Shown: positions 1-11,972 of the stretch, piece after piece | How the letters are laid out: each line of letters begins with the position of its first letter | How positions within the stretch are numbered: position 1 is the stretch's first letter | From: Sciurus carolinensis | Lineage: Eukaryota; Chordata; Mammalia; Rodentia; Sciuridae | NCBI RefSeq assembly: GCF_902686445.1 | Contig: NC_062213.1 | Span: 3,903,241 to 3,967,240, forward strand | Reading direction: 5' to 3' | DNA: 64,000 bases | Position numbers and translations under genes: made by a program | The notes under the pieces: generated by a model | Seen by the model: the letters and a program-made list of their open reading frames with translations, nothing else | What the model was told of the DNA's origin: nothing | Database searches by the model: none

Positions 1-2494
1 GCTCAGTCACTCTCCGTTTTTCTAGTGATGCTGTTAAGCAAAAAAGCCGTAAAGACTGAGTTGGTTTGGTGAAGTCTTTAGTCTGAAGAAAAGATCAAGT
101 CACTCAAGCTAGTGAGTTTTGAGAGTGTAGACCTCTGTATTCTTTCTTGATGTTGAATGTAGTTTTGTGGCCTGATTCTGTTTCCTCGTTTGCGGGAGGG
201 ATGCGGTTGCTCACCTCTTGTGACTGTGACAGTAGAACCCGCTGAGAGCACCCAGTGGCCATACAGAGTAACCGTCACAGTGACAGACTGGGTAGAGGAT
301 CATCTGTGAAAAACGCAGTCGAGGGTTTATTTCCACTGCATGTTGGATACGTGCATGCTTGTGGTATGTATGGATGTGATGTAAAGTATTATGGGTCATG
401 AAGTTTTGGTGAAATCAGTGTCATCCTGGTAAGATAGGGCATAGCTAAATTATTGCAGGCTGAAGAATTTAGAATTATCTGTATAAAATATACATTTTTA
501 TAACTCAAAATTCATATTGCCACATAAGCAGCCACTGCAAACCTTTAAATTACTAGAAACTTGTCATTCAAAAGTGGACCATAGCTATGAAGTTTAGGAA
601 AATTGATATTGAGCTGTTTTCAGGGAAGGAGTTTGTCTCTTTTGCGATTGAAGAAAAGCTTGACTCTTTCTGTTCGCTGTTGCCCAGGGGCCCAGATGAA
701 AGTGCTGGCTTGACACCTTCAGCTTTCCTGTTTGGGGGAGGGAAGGCGTGTCCCTGAGGGGCATGAGCGCTTTTGCCTCTCGGTGGCAGCCCTTTGGGAG
801 GCACCATGCAAGGCACCGACATTGTCTACTGCTCCAAAGTCAGTGATGGCTTCATGGTGGCAGGGTTGGGGAATGGTTGGGTTTTGGTATAGAGCAAAAT
901 ACAGAGCCTAGGAGGAAGCCTGGCGTCTGACTGCTGGATAGGCAGATAGCTGGGGGAGGTCCAGGAAGCTGCACTGGGTGCCCAGGATCCCTTCCTGGTC
1001 AGTTTAGTTTCTGTGAGCCTCTCTGATTTGTCTCCATGCAGGGGTGTGAAACTTTTTAGATTAATTACTAATACCATCCCTTCCCTGAAGCTGAATTCAC
1101 TGTGTGCTAAGTAAGCTTTTAGTTATGGTCTCTGAGCATCCTATTTTAAAACCCCCTCATTGCTTCTTGGTATGCAGGCAGTTTACTTTGCAGCATCCTT
1201 TTCAGCAGCGTGGGTGGCTTTTTAGCCGTAGGTGGAGCTGTTGCACCTGTTTTTTTAAAGGCCTAATTTTCTTGTTTGTAAAGAAGATTCAAACAAGGTT
1301 GCTTTAATTTGATTCTTTATTTAATGCTTCGGAATAGCACGACGTCCATTATTTCTGGATACCTGAAAGAAGCATTCCAGTTATATCTCATTTTGTCTGT
1401 CATCTCAGCATTTTAGGTGTTGTGTGAGAGAGTGGTGATGTTGAACTTTCCTTCTGATATTAGAAACCAGCTGGCTGCAGCTTCATGAGAGACACCATGT
1501 CTGCAGCCCCTTAAAGCTGATGAGAACGCGGAGCCCCCTGGGTCTCGCAGCCTGTTGTGTGTTCACTAGTGGGACTCCTTTGGCACCACGGGCAGCGCCT
1601 CATTTCCCAGGTTCAGCTGAGTGGGTCTGAGCGCAGGTGCTGCACCAAGCCAGGTGCGTCCAGTGAACCCTCTCAGCTGTGCAGGGCTGCTGGTGTCTGC
1701 ACAGTGGAGAGAAGAGGAGAGAGTGCACCGCGTTCAGCAGCAGGGTCCTCCTGGACGACCTCGGCTCGCTGGCTACTAGTTTCTGTGTTGGAGCACTCAT
1801 TTCCTGGTGTCAGACAGTTACTAAGGGACTGAACTAGGAGGAAATGGTTTTATGAATAAAGACCCAGTGAAGAAGTGAGCAGGCCTCTGAGGAGGGCATT
1901 GCTGAGGGCAGCTGGAGGTCCTGGGTGGCAGCCAGGCCTGGGCTGGGGCCGTGTGTCTGTAGGGAGTGTGTCCTGGCCCCACTGCGGCACTCCCGCTTCT
2001 GCGCCAAGCCGTTGAGGGATGAGACTAAAGAGTGTGAAGGCAGAGAATGGAAATGCTACCTCTTGCTGACGAAGCCACATTCACGGTGCGCCTCATAGTG
2101 CAGGAGTGGGTGTCAGTACAGTGCCCCACATCCCTTGTTCCAGGGTGCTGACCGACACTTGCACAAACAATATTCCCTTCTCACTAGGCTTAATTCTGGA
2201 AATAAGAAACTCTCATACTCGTTTGAAAAGAGTTGGAGCAGGAGTTTGCAAGGTGGGGGCACAGAATGTGGAGGCACTTAGCTGCCTGTTGAGGAGATGG
2301 TAAGAGTGGCTTTTCTTTCTTTCTCTGCAGCACAAAGGCCCCGTACTGGTAGCACTGACTCTGAGTTGCTCTTCTGATCACCTTCAAGTGTCCAGATTTT
2401 TCAACACTGTGAATTATGAAATGTGTTTTAGTAGTTATCTTTAAAAGTAGTTTTGTTTTCCAAATAAAAGACCCTAATCTGTTCTCTCTTCCAG
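1..2494 (+). other. TRAPPC9 intron, 3' part
   Basis: This is the downstream end of the intron preceding the 27-nt microexon. I found no coding exon and no repeat family that I can name with confidence. The short open frames on both strands lack splice or codon features of genes. The intron ends in a pyrimidine-rich stretch and a CAG acceptor whose AG is at 2493-2494. Confidence 0.7.
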
Positions 2495-2521
2495 GGGCAC
2501 AGGAGGTTCTCATTGATCCAG
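2495..2521 (+). CDS. TRAPPC9: TRAPPC9 27-nt microexon
   Basis: This is a 27-nt exon, too short to show up as an open frame. It follows a strong pyrimidine tract (TCTGTTCTCTCTTCCAG) and is followed by the donor GTACAT. Its first two bases (GG) complete a codon begun upstream. It then encodes AQEVLIDP and leaves a single G. That G joins the GT at the start of the next exon to make Gly, giving AQEVLIDPG followed by [12 protein letters not shown]. The phase match and the fit to remembered TRAPPC9 protein both support it. It is phase 1 on both sides, so including or skipping it keeps the frame. It encodes a short loop-like stretch ahead of the helical part. The upstream exon lies outside the window. 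The main doubt is that identification rests on a short sequence. Confidence 0.82.
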
Positions 2522-3733
2522 GTACATCATCTATGTACTTAGTTCTTTTGGTTATTTATTTTTTTTAAGTGCTTGTTTCATGGTGGTGTGAATGAATCGT
2601 TAAAATTTCTGGATTGTGATCTTGGGAACATTCTGATTTAAGAAACTTTAAATCAGAACTGTTAAAAACCTGATTATTATTTGGTCCTTGTCTGATGGGG
2701 CACCCTGTTGCTTTGTGTTGTCTGTTGAAGAAAATTCTTGCCCTAGCATGGTTAAGTGAATGGTTTGAGAAGTGTGCCTTAATTTTCTGAATGCACTGCG
2801 CATGCCTGTCCTGTCAATTCTGAATTCATTGATAATAATGACTTCACTCCGATTCTGTGGCTGTGTTCCTTTCAAATGACTTCAAATTCCCTACTGCATT
2901 TGCACATGTGTTCTTAACAGGGAAAGAAATTTTGCATTTTTTTTTTTTTATACAGGTGGGTTTTTCTTTCCCCTCTTAATCCCGTCCATGATTAACACAG
3001 CAAACATCTGTCCTATTACAGAGCTTGATCATTTCACGAGGTGCTGGTGTTTTCCTGCCTCCTGTGAAGAACAACCAACCAGGCAGAGTCACTTCCTTGG
3101 CGGGGCGAGGGGGGGAGCATCTGCTCTTGTCCCCCGTGTGTCTGCATTCTGAAATGCAGTTGCCTTAGGTTTGGAGGCTCTGTTTTAATATTTGTGTCCC
3201 CTCCTTTCTCTAGGCTGGTGGCAACAGGACTTCACAGGGTTTGTGGAAAGTGCAGAGGAAGGACAGCAAAGTGACTTTGCTTTCAGGACACTCAGGGGCC
3301 TGTAGGCAGGGCCTCAACTCCAGCTGAGTGACTGTGCCCACACCCAGGGGCTCAGCTGACCTGGATGCAGACGTTTGTTGAGCCTGGACTGGCCTCACGG
3401 GAGGAGCTGAGCTCACGGGAGGCGCTGAATCGCCCTGTGTCACTGCATTGCCTGTTTAAGTGGTTTGGAGCTACTTCTAAAAGTCAGATTTTTCTTCCAA
3501 TTAAAAAAAATCAGTTGAGATAGAGTATTTTATAAATTTCTGAAGAGTTCTCAAAATAAGATTGTGTAGAGGTGAGATCAAGTTTGGGGTGCTGGGAGTA
3601 GGGTGATGGCGATCAGCAGCCTTGTTATTCAGGGACTCCAGGTCCTGCCCCGAGGGGAGGGCTGCCAGGAAAGAAACTGGGCCCTGGCTGTGGGCCTTCC
3701 CCAGAAGAGCAGTGGGCCTGACTGCCTACCGTG

Positions 3734-3745
3734 CCACCAGGGGGC
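3734..3745 (+). promoter_or_regulatory. CTCF-like core motif
   Basis: The 12-mer CCACCAGGGGGC is the canonical core of the vertebrate CTCF binding motif. The bases after it (CT) fit the consensus less well. It lies in unique intron sequence, about 1.2 kb after the microexon. Binding is inferred from sequence alone. Confidence 0.4.
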
Positions 3746-3874
3746 CTGCGTTCCTGCTCATCCCCACACCGCCCACGTCCTCTGCTGCTGCACCGCACAG
3801 CACCTGCCCTCTGGCTGCTCCTTGGTCTTTTTTAAAATTGAACCCAAGTTGTGCTCTGCCTCTGTCCCCAGTCC

Positions 3875-3985
3875 TCTTTAGTTTTTATTCTGAGCCACAC
3901 TGGCCTTGAACTAGTGATCCTCTTGCCTCAACCTCCTGACTTGCTGGGATTAGAGGAGTGTGCCACTGTGTCCAGCGCTGAATCT
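3875..3985 (-). mobile_element. B1 (7SL-derived) SINE fragment
   Basis: Read on the + strand this has the antisense B1 pattern: a CTGGCCTTGAACT box, then GATCCTCTTGCCTCAACCTCC, then CTGGGATTAGAGG and a GTGCCACTGTG end. The ID half normally found in the dimer is missing or degraded. Confidence 0.75.
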
Positions 3986-4069
3986 GAAGAGCTAATGTCC
4001 CCTCAGCGGTGATGGAATTGTTCAGCCCTGCAGAAAACCCACCCGAGTGCAGCCATTGCAAAACATCCC

Positions 4070-4330
4070 AATTTTTTTTATTAATTTTAATTTTAAATTC
4101 TAATTAGTTATACATGACAGTAGAATGCATTTTGACATGTTGTGCATAAAAGGAATACGACTCATTCTGGTCGTACATGATGTAGAGTTCCACAGTTTGC
4201 ATAAATCCCATGTGTACATAGGGTGATAGTGTCTGACTCACTCTACTATCATTCCTACCCCCAGCCCGCTCCCCTCCCTTCACTCCCCTGTCTAATCCAA
4301 AGTACCTCTCTTCTCCCTTTGCCCCCCCCA
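4070..4330 (-). mobile_element. L1 3' end fragment, antisense
   Basis: It begins with a T-rich tract (the reversed poly-A tail) and TTCTAATTAGTTATACATGACAG. This is the reverse complement of the L1 3' end seen on the + strand at 57640-57670 in this same window, so it is the same lineage of L1 in the opposite orientation. A CT-rich stretch closes it. Confidence 0.8.
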
Positions 4331-4849
4331 CAACTTTTACTTAATTTTGAGTTTTAAAAAGAGATAGTATTTGTTTCCCCACGACTGTTTGCAAAGCCTG
4401 AAGAAGAGTTGGATGGTTTGGGGTGTGTGCTCCACTGCCCACTTTAGGGCGACGAGTCTCCTCTGTCCTTCTGGGTCCTTGGTCTGCACTTAAGTGGGCG
4501 CATCTCTTCTCGTTGCTGTCTCAGTCCTGAATGCTGCACATTCAGCGTGTCCTCCACCCAGGGACAGCCCTGCCACTCACTGGCTCTCGCTTGCTCTCCC
4601 CTTGCCGTGGTGAGGGCTGTTTCCTCTTCTTGTGAAAACCGGCAGCGTGTTTGAGAGAGCACTGTGCTCAGCTGCATTTCAGTGCTGTCCCGTTGAAAGC
4701 AAAGGTTTTGTGGTTTTTGTGGACTCAGAACTGTGTGCCCACAAGCACAGCCACTTTTAGGACATTTGCTTCACCCCAGCAAGCAGCCCTTGCACCCGCT
4801 TACAGGTGCACCCCGTTACTGCCCCCAGCTCCAGGTGTCTAGTAATTGA

Positions 4850-5560
4850 CTTTCTTCCTCTCTTCTGTGATCTGCCTGATCTGCACATTTCACATGAATG
4901 ACAGCATAGGACATGTGGTCTTTTGTGACCACCTCGTGTGTGTGTGCTGGGGGCTGCACCCAGAGGCGCTCTCCCTCTGAACTACACCCCAGCCCTTGTT
5001 AGTTTTTGTATTTTGAGTGGGGTCTTGCTAAGTTGCTCACTGGCCTTGAATCTGTGACCCTCCTGCGTGGCCCCCGAGTGGTGGGACAACAGGCGTGGCC
5101 CGGGCCTTGTCACAGCTGTGTCAGCGCTGTGGCTTCTTCCTGCTGAGTGCTGCGCTGCTCTGTGACGGGTCTGCTTCTGCTCACCCTTCCCTCAGTCGAC
5201 GCTGGCGTTCCTCCCTGTGGGTCCTACGAGCACTCTGGACCTGTGTTTTAAGTTCTGGGTCGTGTGTCACTCGATGTTGAACTTTCTGCGAGACCACTTT
5301 TTCTGCTGCACCACTTTCATTCCCACAGGAAAGTGTGGGAGTTTCTCTCCCTCTGTCCTCGATGGCGTTTGTTAGCCAGGGCTGTCCTGGTAGGTGTGAA
5401 GTGGCTTTGGTTTGCCTTTCCCTTGAAGCTGATGAGCAGCCTTCATGTGCTTATTGGTTATTGGTGTATTCCCTTTGGAAAGATGTCCATTTGGGTTTCT
5501 TATCCATTTCTTAAATCGGGCAGTCTGCTTTTTGTTGTTGAGGTGTAAGGGTCGTTTTTG
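4850..5560 (-). mobile_element. Old L1M-type fragment, antisense, split by a SINE
   Basis: The segment around 5260-5550 follows the antisense order of mammalian L1 3' sequence: CCACTTTCATTCCCACAGG, then GGTGTGAAGTGG, then TTCATGTGCTTATTGG, then TTAAATCGGGCAGTCTG and TTGTTGTTGAGGTGTAAGG. The part before the SINE (4850-4940) is more degraded. No open L1 frame remains. Confidence 0.65.
4943..5100 (-). mobile_element. B1-dID dimeric SINE, antisense
   Basis: An ID half (GTGCTGGGGGCTGCACCCAG to TGAACTACACCCCAGCCC) is followed by a B1 half (TTGAGTGGGGTCTTGCTAAG to GGGACAACAGGCGTG). It is embedded in an older L1 fragment, so it inserted later. Confidence 0.8.
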
Positions 5561-6810
5561 CCGTAGCTGGGAGTCCCTTTCTAGCTGTGTGACCGGCAGA
5601 GCCCAGAGTGAAGGCAGTGCTCCGGGCCCGGCAGCTTCCTCAGATGGCACTGTTCCGGAGCCCACGCCTGGCAGCCAAGTCTTGACAGCAGGCCCTGCGG
5701 TGTTGCGTGTTTCACAAGGGGAACAGTAGGTCTCGCTAACACAGAGACACCTGCGGTCTGGTAGGATCGAGGAGCGACACAAATCCCCGAAAGGCGTTTT
5801 CAGCGTGGCAGGACTGTCTGAGGCACGGTATGGTCACACAGCAAAGGGAGTCGTTACTTAGATTTGACGAGAGATGTGCACTACTGGTTGCTTGTCTTAA
5901 TTAAAATATTCTGCTTTGATTAAAGTAATTAGTACCCTTGAGTAAACAAAAATTAAGTTTGCATTTATATGGGACATGAGGGCAGACTTCATATATACAT
6001 GTTCTGTGTTTTTCTGAGCATTTTTTAGCTTTTCAACAAGCTTCTAACTTTAGATTTCTATTTTAAACATCACTCCCAGCTCCAATGTTTTCGACCGAGT
6101 TTGTCCTGTCTTCTACATTATATTGTGTTAGTGTTAAGAGTTATAGGGCTTCTAGGCCTTTTTTGTCCATTTATTTGAAGTTGGCTGTCAAATGGGATAT
6201 TACCTATATTTCTTTGGTTTTCATTATTCAGTTAGAATTTTTGAAAATGAATTTGTTATAATGTGTTACATACATGCTTCCCAAGGAACTTCTTGTCCTT
6301 GTGCTTTTAAGTTTTTAACATATAAAAAACTTAAATGCACTCTTGTTTGTAAGTTTTATTCCACTGGTTATTTGTTTACTCTTTATGGTTAAAATCTTTT
6401 TTTTTAGAGAGTAGATGTGCATGTTTAAAAAAATTATTTTCTCCCTTATTGTATAGACTTGTTCATTGTAGAGAATTTAGAAAATAAGGATAAGGTAGGT
6501 ACATTGTAAGGTTACTCCCCCCCAACCCCTAGATAAGACATAGTAAATTTTAGATTTGGGAGGTGAAGCCCTTCAAATTTCTTCTTTTCTTTTGAGATGT
6601 TTTTGATTATTCTGGGTCCCTCGAATGTTCATCTGAATTGTAGGATCAGAGAGTCAGTTTCTACAAAGACTTAAGCTGGGATTTTGGTAGGGATTACATT
6701 GAATCTGTGGGTCAGTTTGGGAGTGTTGCCCTCTTAAGTGTATTTCATCTTCCAAACCGTGGGCACTGGATGGCTTTCCGCTCATTTATCTTTATCATCA
6801 TCCTTGTTGT

Positions 6811-6888
6811 GAGGCACTGGGGGGTCACCCTTGGGACTTGTGCATGCTAGTTGAATGCCTTACCACTGAGCAATATCCTCAACCCTAA
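6811..6888 (-). mobile_element. ID-like SINE half, antisense
   Basis: This shows the antisense ID pattern: GGCACTGGGGGGTCACCC, GCATGCTAG and CTTACCACTGAGCAATATCCTC. It is diverged and has no B1 half. It is the first of three adjacent SINE units that split the L1. Confidence 0.65.
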
Positions 6889-6939
6889 ATTTAATTTTTT
6901 TAGCAATGTTTGGAGTTTTTGGAGTATCACGTCATGCTT

Positions 6940-7075
6940 TTTTTTTTTTTAATATTTTTTAATTGTCAGTGAACCTTTAATTAATTCATTAATTTATATG
7001 TGGTGCTGAGAATCGAACCCAGTGCCTCACACATGCCAGGCAAGTGCTCTACCACTGAGCCACAACCCCAGCTCC
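6940..7075 (-). mobile_element. ID-like SINE with sciurid-type tail, antisense
   Basis: A reversed A-rich tail (T-rich, AATTCATTAATTTATATG) is followed by GTGGTGCTGAGAATCGAACC and CTCTACCACTGAGCCACAAC. Inverted, this is a tRNA-Ala-like body with A-box and B-box remnants. It belongs to the same subtype as the copies at 39846 and 63607. Confidence 0.85.
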
Positions 7076-7108
7076 ATGCTTTTTTTTTGTTTTTAGATTT
7101 ATTTTTGT

Positions 7109-7308
7109 TTTTTGGTACTGAGGATCAAACCCAGGGCACTTTACCACTGAGCCACATCCTCAGTGCATTTTACTTTGTATTTTGAAATGAGGTCTCACTG
7201 CATTGCTGAGGGTCAAACTCCGTTGCCGAGGCTGGCCTTGAACTTGAGATCCTCCTGCCTCAACTGCGTGAGCTGCTGTTAGTGACAGGTGTGCCAGTGC
7301 ACCCAGCC
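7109..7308 (-). mobile_element. B1-dID dimeric SINE, antisense
   Basis: An ID half (TTTTGGTACTGAGGATCAAACC to GAGCCACATCCTCAG) is joined to a B1 half (TTTTGAAATGAGGTCTCACTG, GAGGCTGGCCTTGAACTTG, CAGTGCACCCAGCC). L1 sequence resumes right after it. Confidence 0.85.
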
Positions 7309-8317
7309 AGGTTTATGTAAGAGGTCTCATCTTTTTGGTGTTGTTGTGAGTGGAATCTTGTCTTACTTTCATTTTCAGATGGGTCATTGTGCGCATATGT
7401 GGGTACGGTTAGTCTTTGTATGTTGATCTCATATCCTGAAACCTTACTGGACTCATTCGTTAGCTCTGGTGATTTTTTAGTGGGTCCTTGAGGGTTTTCT
7501 CTATGGAAGAACATGTCACCTGAAGGTAGAAGTGGTCTGCTTCTTCTTTCCCATTTGGAGGCCTTCTCTTAGGCCTGGTCTGATGGGGGAACACTGGGTC
7601 TTTCTCCATCACGTGCGATGAGCTGTGGGTGTTCACAGAAGCCTTTCTCAGACCAAGGACGCTCGCTGTTCCTGTGTGCAGAGTGTTTTGTCACGGAGGG
7701 TATTGCATTTGTCAGTGCTTTTTCCCTATCTCCTGGGATGATCATGTGTGTATTCTGCTCCCATCCGTGTTGCTTTAATTAATTTTTAGATGCTAAGCCA
7801 GCCTTACATTTCTGAAATCAGTCTCACTTGATCGTGTTGCATAATCCTTTTATATCTTGCTGGATTTGGTCTTAGTATTTTGTTGAGGAATTTTACATCT
7901 ATATTTGTGAGAGATAATTGGTCTGTAGTTTTCTGTTGCTTTGGTGCTTTTTTCTGGTTTTGGTATTGGGGCAGTGTTGGTGCCATAGAATGAGTTGGTT
8001 AGAACTCCTCTTAGATTTTTTGGAATTGTGTGAAGAATTGATATTAATCTGTCCTTAAGTGTTTGGTAGAATTCAGCATTGAAACTGTCTGTACCAGGTT
8101 TTTCTTTCTGGGAAATTTTTTGATTATTGATTCAATATCTTTGCCAGTGTGTTCATGCCGATTTTCTTTCTCTTCAGTTGGATTTGGTAGTTTATGTCTT
8201 TCCAAGACTTTGCCATCTCATCTAGAGTACACATACTGACTTGGCAGCTGTTTCCAGCATTCCTGGGTCTTCCCGTCCAGCTCTGTGAGGCTGGTACTAG
8301 CATCTACTCTCTCACCC

Positions 8318-8343
8318 TGATTTTAGTGATTACACTAAAATCA
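8318..8343. repeat. Perfect 11-bp inverted repeat with 4-nt loop
   Basis: TGATTTTAGTG at 8318-8328 and CACTAAAATCA at 8333-8343 are exact reverse complements separated by ATTA. The hairpin sits inside the antisense L1 remnant, just before a T-run at 8345. Confidence 0.8.
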
Positions 8344-8526
8344 CTTTTTTTTTTTTTTTTTGTCCGTTTGTCAATTTTATTGATCGCCTTAAAAAACAAC
8401 TTTTTAGTTTGGTTGATTTTTCTATTTCATTTATTTCTTTTGCTTGCTTTGAATTTAGTTGTCTTCTTTTTCAAGTTTCTTAAGTTACTGGCTCAAGATC
8501 TTCCTTTCTCTTTCTTTTTAAACTCT

Positions 8527-8730
8527 TTTTTTTTTTTTTTTCAGTTTGGGGATTGAACCCAGGGCCTCGCCCATACTATGCTAGGCAGTCACTCTACCCC
8601 TAAGCACACTCTCATCCCTTTTTATTTTATTTTAAGACAGGGTCTCACTGAGTTGTCCAGGCTGGCTTTGGACCCGCCATCCTCTTGCTCGGCCTCTTTA
8701 GCAGGTGGATCACAGGTGTGCTCCACTCTG
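8527..8730 (-). mobile_element. B1-dID dimeric SINE, antisense
   Basis: A poly-T start is followed by an ID half (TTTGGGGATTGAACCCAGGG, AAGCACACTCTCATCCC) and a B1 half (AAGACAGGGTCTCACTGAG, CAGGCTGGCTTTGGACC). It marks the end of clearly recognisable L1. Confidence 0.85.
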
Positions 8731-11307
8731 GTCCTTACAGCCACTTTATTTTCACTTTTTATAGTCCATTGAATTTGTAACTGGATTTTTCTCTCAACTT
8801 TCATGAACTCTTCATGTTTCAGAGATATGCACTTTGTGGTGTGTGTTGTGGATATTTTCTCAGGTGTCGTGTTTTGCTGTATGATTAATAAGTTGAATAT
8901 ATAGTTTGTTTTTTTTTTGCTGCATTTGGTTTGAGTCACAATGGTCTTTCACTCTACCTAGGTTCTGAAGGAATTTGTGATGGATTTTGAGCCTATTCAG
9001 GCTTTCTGTTTACCTATAGATCCCGGACCCATTTGCAGTTTGTTCTGGTGTTTGGTGGAGGTGAGGGTCTCATTTTCCTGTCCACAGGTGGCCATCTAGG
9101 TTCCCAGAACCAGAGTGAGAAGGTCCCTCTTAGTTTTGTTCCCTCGGGGTTGTGCCTTGACACTGCAGGCTTTGTCGTGTGCTGGTCCAGCTTACCTTCC
9201 AGGCTCATGGAATCTCTGTCTTGCTGCCAGTGACAGCTGGGCGGCACCGTTTTGAAGCCTCACTGACACTGGCATGGTAGCCGCTGCAGGAATTATTGCC
9301 ACCTGAGGACTTGTCTCAGTTCCTCTCTGTATGGCTTTGCCTTTCTCCCTAGCATCCTTCATCTCTGCTTTACTCCCGCTTTCTCCTGCGTTGTTTTATC
9401 TGTATTTCTGAGTTCCTTCTTGTGTGAAGTGGAGCTTGCAGCTGCCTGCCAGTGATCGCGGGATTGCAGGGCGCGTCCCCGAGGAGCTGTGTGCTGGCGT
9501 CTCCACCTCCCTGCCTTTCCACTCTGCTTCTCTGCCGTGGCGCTGGTTTTCCTGCAGCAGGGCAGGGCTGTTGGTCCTGATGGCACTGTTTCCCTGGCCC
9601 ACAGGAATGTTCCTGGGGGGGCTGTCAGAACTGTGGCTATCAGGAAAAGCAAGTCTATTGAGCTCTAGTATATTTAGAGCTTGTTATTCTTTTATTGAGT
9701 GGAATTAAGTCAGTCTGGCCCAGTAAGCGCTCCCTAGTGCTCTGCTCTGCCTGCCTTCCCACAGACGACACTGCCCTTGCTGTCTGCTCCAGCCTGGGGG
9801 TTGGAGTTAAGTTGCTCACGGAGTCTCAGGGCTGACGTCCTTTATCCAAAGGCGGAGGAGCATCTGGGTACCTCCTCTCTGGTGCTCTCATCCTGTGCCA
9901 CGTGACAGAGGAGATGAGGTCCCATATGAGAAGCAAACAGCCTGCTTCCCTCTAACCCCCATGGCTCTCCTTTCCTCTCTCTAGGGGAAAAAAGAATGAC
10001 AATAATGTAAAGGTGATTTTCCCCGTCATTTATTAAATGTTAATTTGTGCCAGAATCAAATATATTATAAGCCAAGGGAACATGCATAGCAGTGCATAAG
10101 CCCCAGGCTTGTCCTGGGAGGCTCCTAGCAGGAACACTGGGTGCTGCTTTGTGGTAGTATGATGACCACCCTGTGTGAACTTTGCTCCAAAGGGACACCT
10201 CAGTTCTGCGGGCACACAGGCCGGGTCACTGGCTCTTGCTGATCTGAGCGTGTTCTTTGAAGAGGCTATATTTCAGGTGTTTTTATCTAAGATGCCCTTT
10301 CCTGTTAGCATTTATAGTTCTTTGCTCTCATTTCTTGCTGTGATTTTCACAGAATCTATAGGACACAGAAGTGCAAGCCCCTGCCTCTGTGCGGGGTTTT
10401 GGTGAGGGTTCTTTCTCCTCTTACTGAGGAGGAATCTTGCACATGGCGTTTTCTTTGTTTCTGGTTTGTAGTTTTTCTGCCTGTGTATTGGGACGTCACA
10501 CCTCCGTCCTTCCACTTACCTATCGTTCATTCCTCTTCTGTCTTGTTCCAAAACACGTTTGAGGCAGCTTACAGAGTTAGAGAGTGAAGACAGGTAAGGA
10601 AGTTGGCTCCAGGTTGGAAAACAAGGGCCTGAAAGCGCCTCCTGGGAGCGCGCGGTGCATGCCCTGGCTGTAGACAGCAGTGGGCTCGTCCCAGCCTGGG
10701 GCGCGGAACGAGGGTCTTGGGAGAAGCCCCACTCTCCCTGCTGCTCAGCCTTAGGACTGTTCTGGGAAACCAAAGGATATTCCATCCTTTTTACCCTCTG
10801 GAGTTCTCCAGAGCTCTTCCCTGTGGGGGTGTGATAGCTGGGGAGTAGGGGTTCTGTTAGTGACTGGATTTGGGCAGAAATAGAAATGACAGGCATGGAA
10901 AGGAGGGTGGTAGTCATAGGTGATTTTGTTTAATAGCAGGCAGTTCAGTAAATGTTTCCCATGGTTTATCTCCTTTGAAGATGCAGCATGGACCCTTGCT
11001 AGCCAGAAGAGCTCCAGGCTGAGAGAGACTGCATGCCGACTGCACCTGTCTCAGAACGGCTAAGATGCCTTTGTAAACATGTCACTTTTATGTTATATGT
11101 TTCATATTCTTTAATACACAGTTCCAACCAGGAGGAAAGCTTACCGAGTTAATTAGCATTTAATCGAGTGCTTTGATGGTAAGACTCTTGTAGGGGAGAA
11201 TGTGATCTGTGAAGACTTTAACCGCTGTTCCATTATTCAGAGTTCAGTAGGGCATGTCTTGGTCTTATCTTATTCCTGCTTCTCTTTAATGAAGAAACGA
11301 CACTTGA

Positions 11308-11562
<255 letters not shown>

Positions 11563-11902
11563 TGATGCTGTGTGTCCAAGAATGGTTTTTGTTTGAACAC
11601 AGTATGTGTTTGATGAAAGACATTCGGTGGAAGGGGAGGAGGCTGAGGTCGCCTCGGTACTCAGATACTCACTATGAACGCTCCACACCTGCTTTCTAGG
11701 TGCCTTTGTCAGTGTGTACTGTGCATATTGCAAAGGTGGCCAGCTCGCTGTCCGTTTGCTGTGTGGAACCGTGGTTTTCCTTCGGCATGAGCTGTGCTTT
11801 TCTGGGCTGTTCAGTCTTCCATGGTGCGACTTTCAGTGACTTCTCTAGCTTTCTGTTTTCAACAGTGCAACATTCTTGTACTTTGGACTTAATTTTTTCC
11901 TT

Positions 11903-11972
11903 TTTTTGTGGTGCTAGGGACTGAAGCCAGGCCTTGCACGGGCTCTGTCACTGGGCGACACACCCTGCCCTG
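11903..11972 (-). mobile_element. ID-like SINE half, antisense
   Basis: The antisense ID pattern GTGGTGCTAGGGACTGAAGCC through CACTGGGCGACACACCCTG follows a short T-run. No B1 half is attached. Confidence 0.65.

Larger units (their letters stand above)
6590..8520 (-). mobile_element. L1 ORF2 remnant, antisense, with nested SINEs
   Basis: The + strand follows antisense L1 ORF2 order over about 1.4 kb of L1 sequence. The order is a GGGATTACATTGAATCTGTGG block at 6690, TTTGTATGTTGATCTCATATCC at 7415, TTTTGTTGAGGAATTTTACATC at 7880, and the TTAGTTTGGTTGATTTTTC block at 8405. SINE insertions occupy 6811-7308. Stops and frameshifts are frequent, so the element is long dead and encodes no working reverse transcriptase. 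Confidence 0.8.

Noticed and set aside
7000..7185. tRNA-like sequence with A-box and B-box remnants
   Set aside because: These are ID-type SINE bodies derived from tRNA-Ala, not functional tRNA genes. The same applies at 41609 and 63607.
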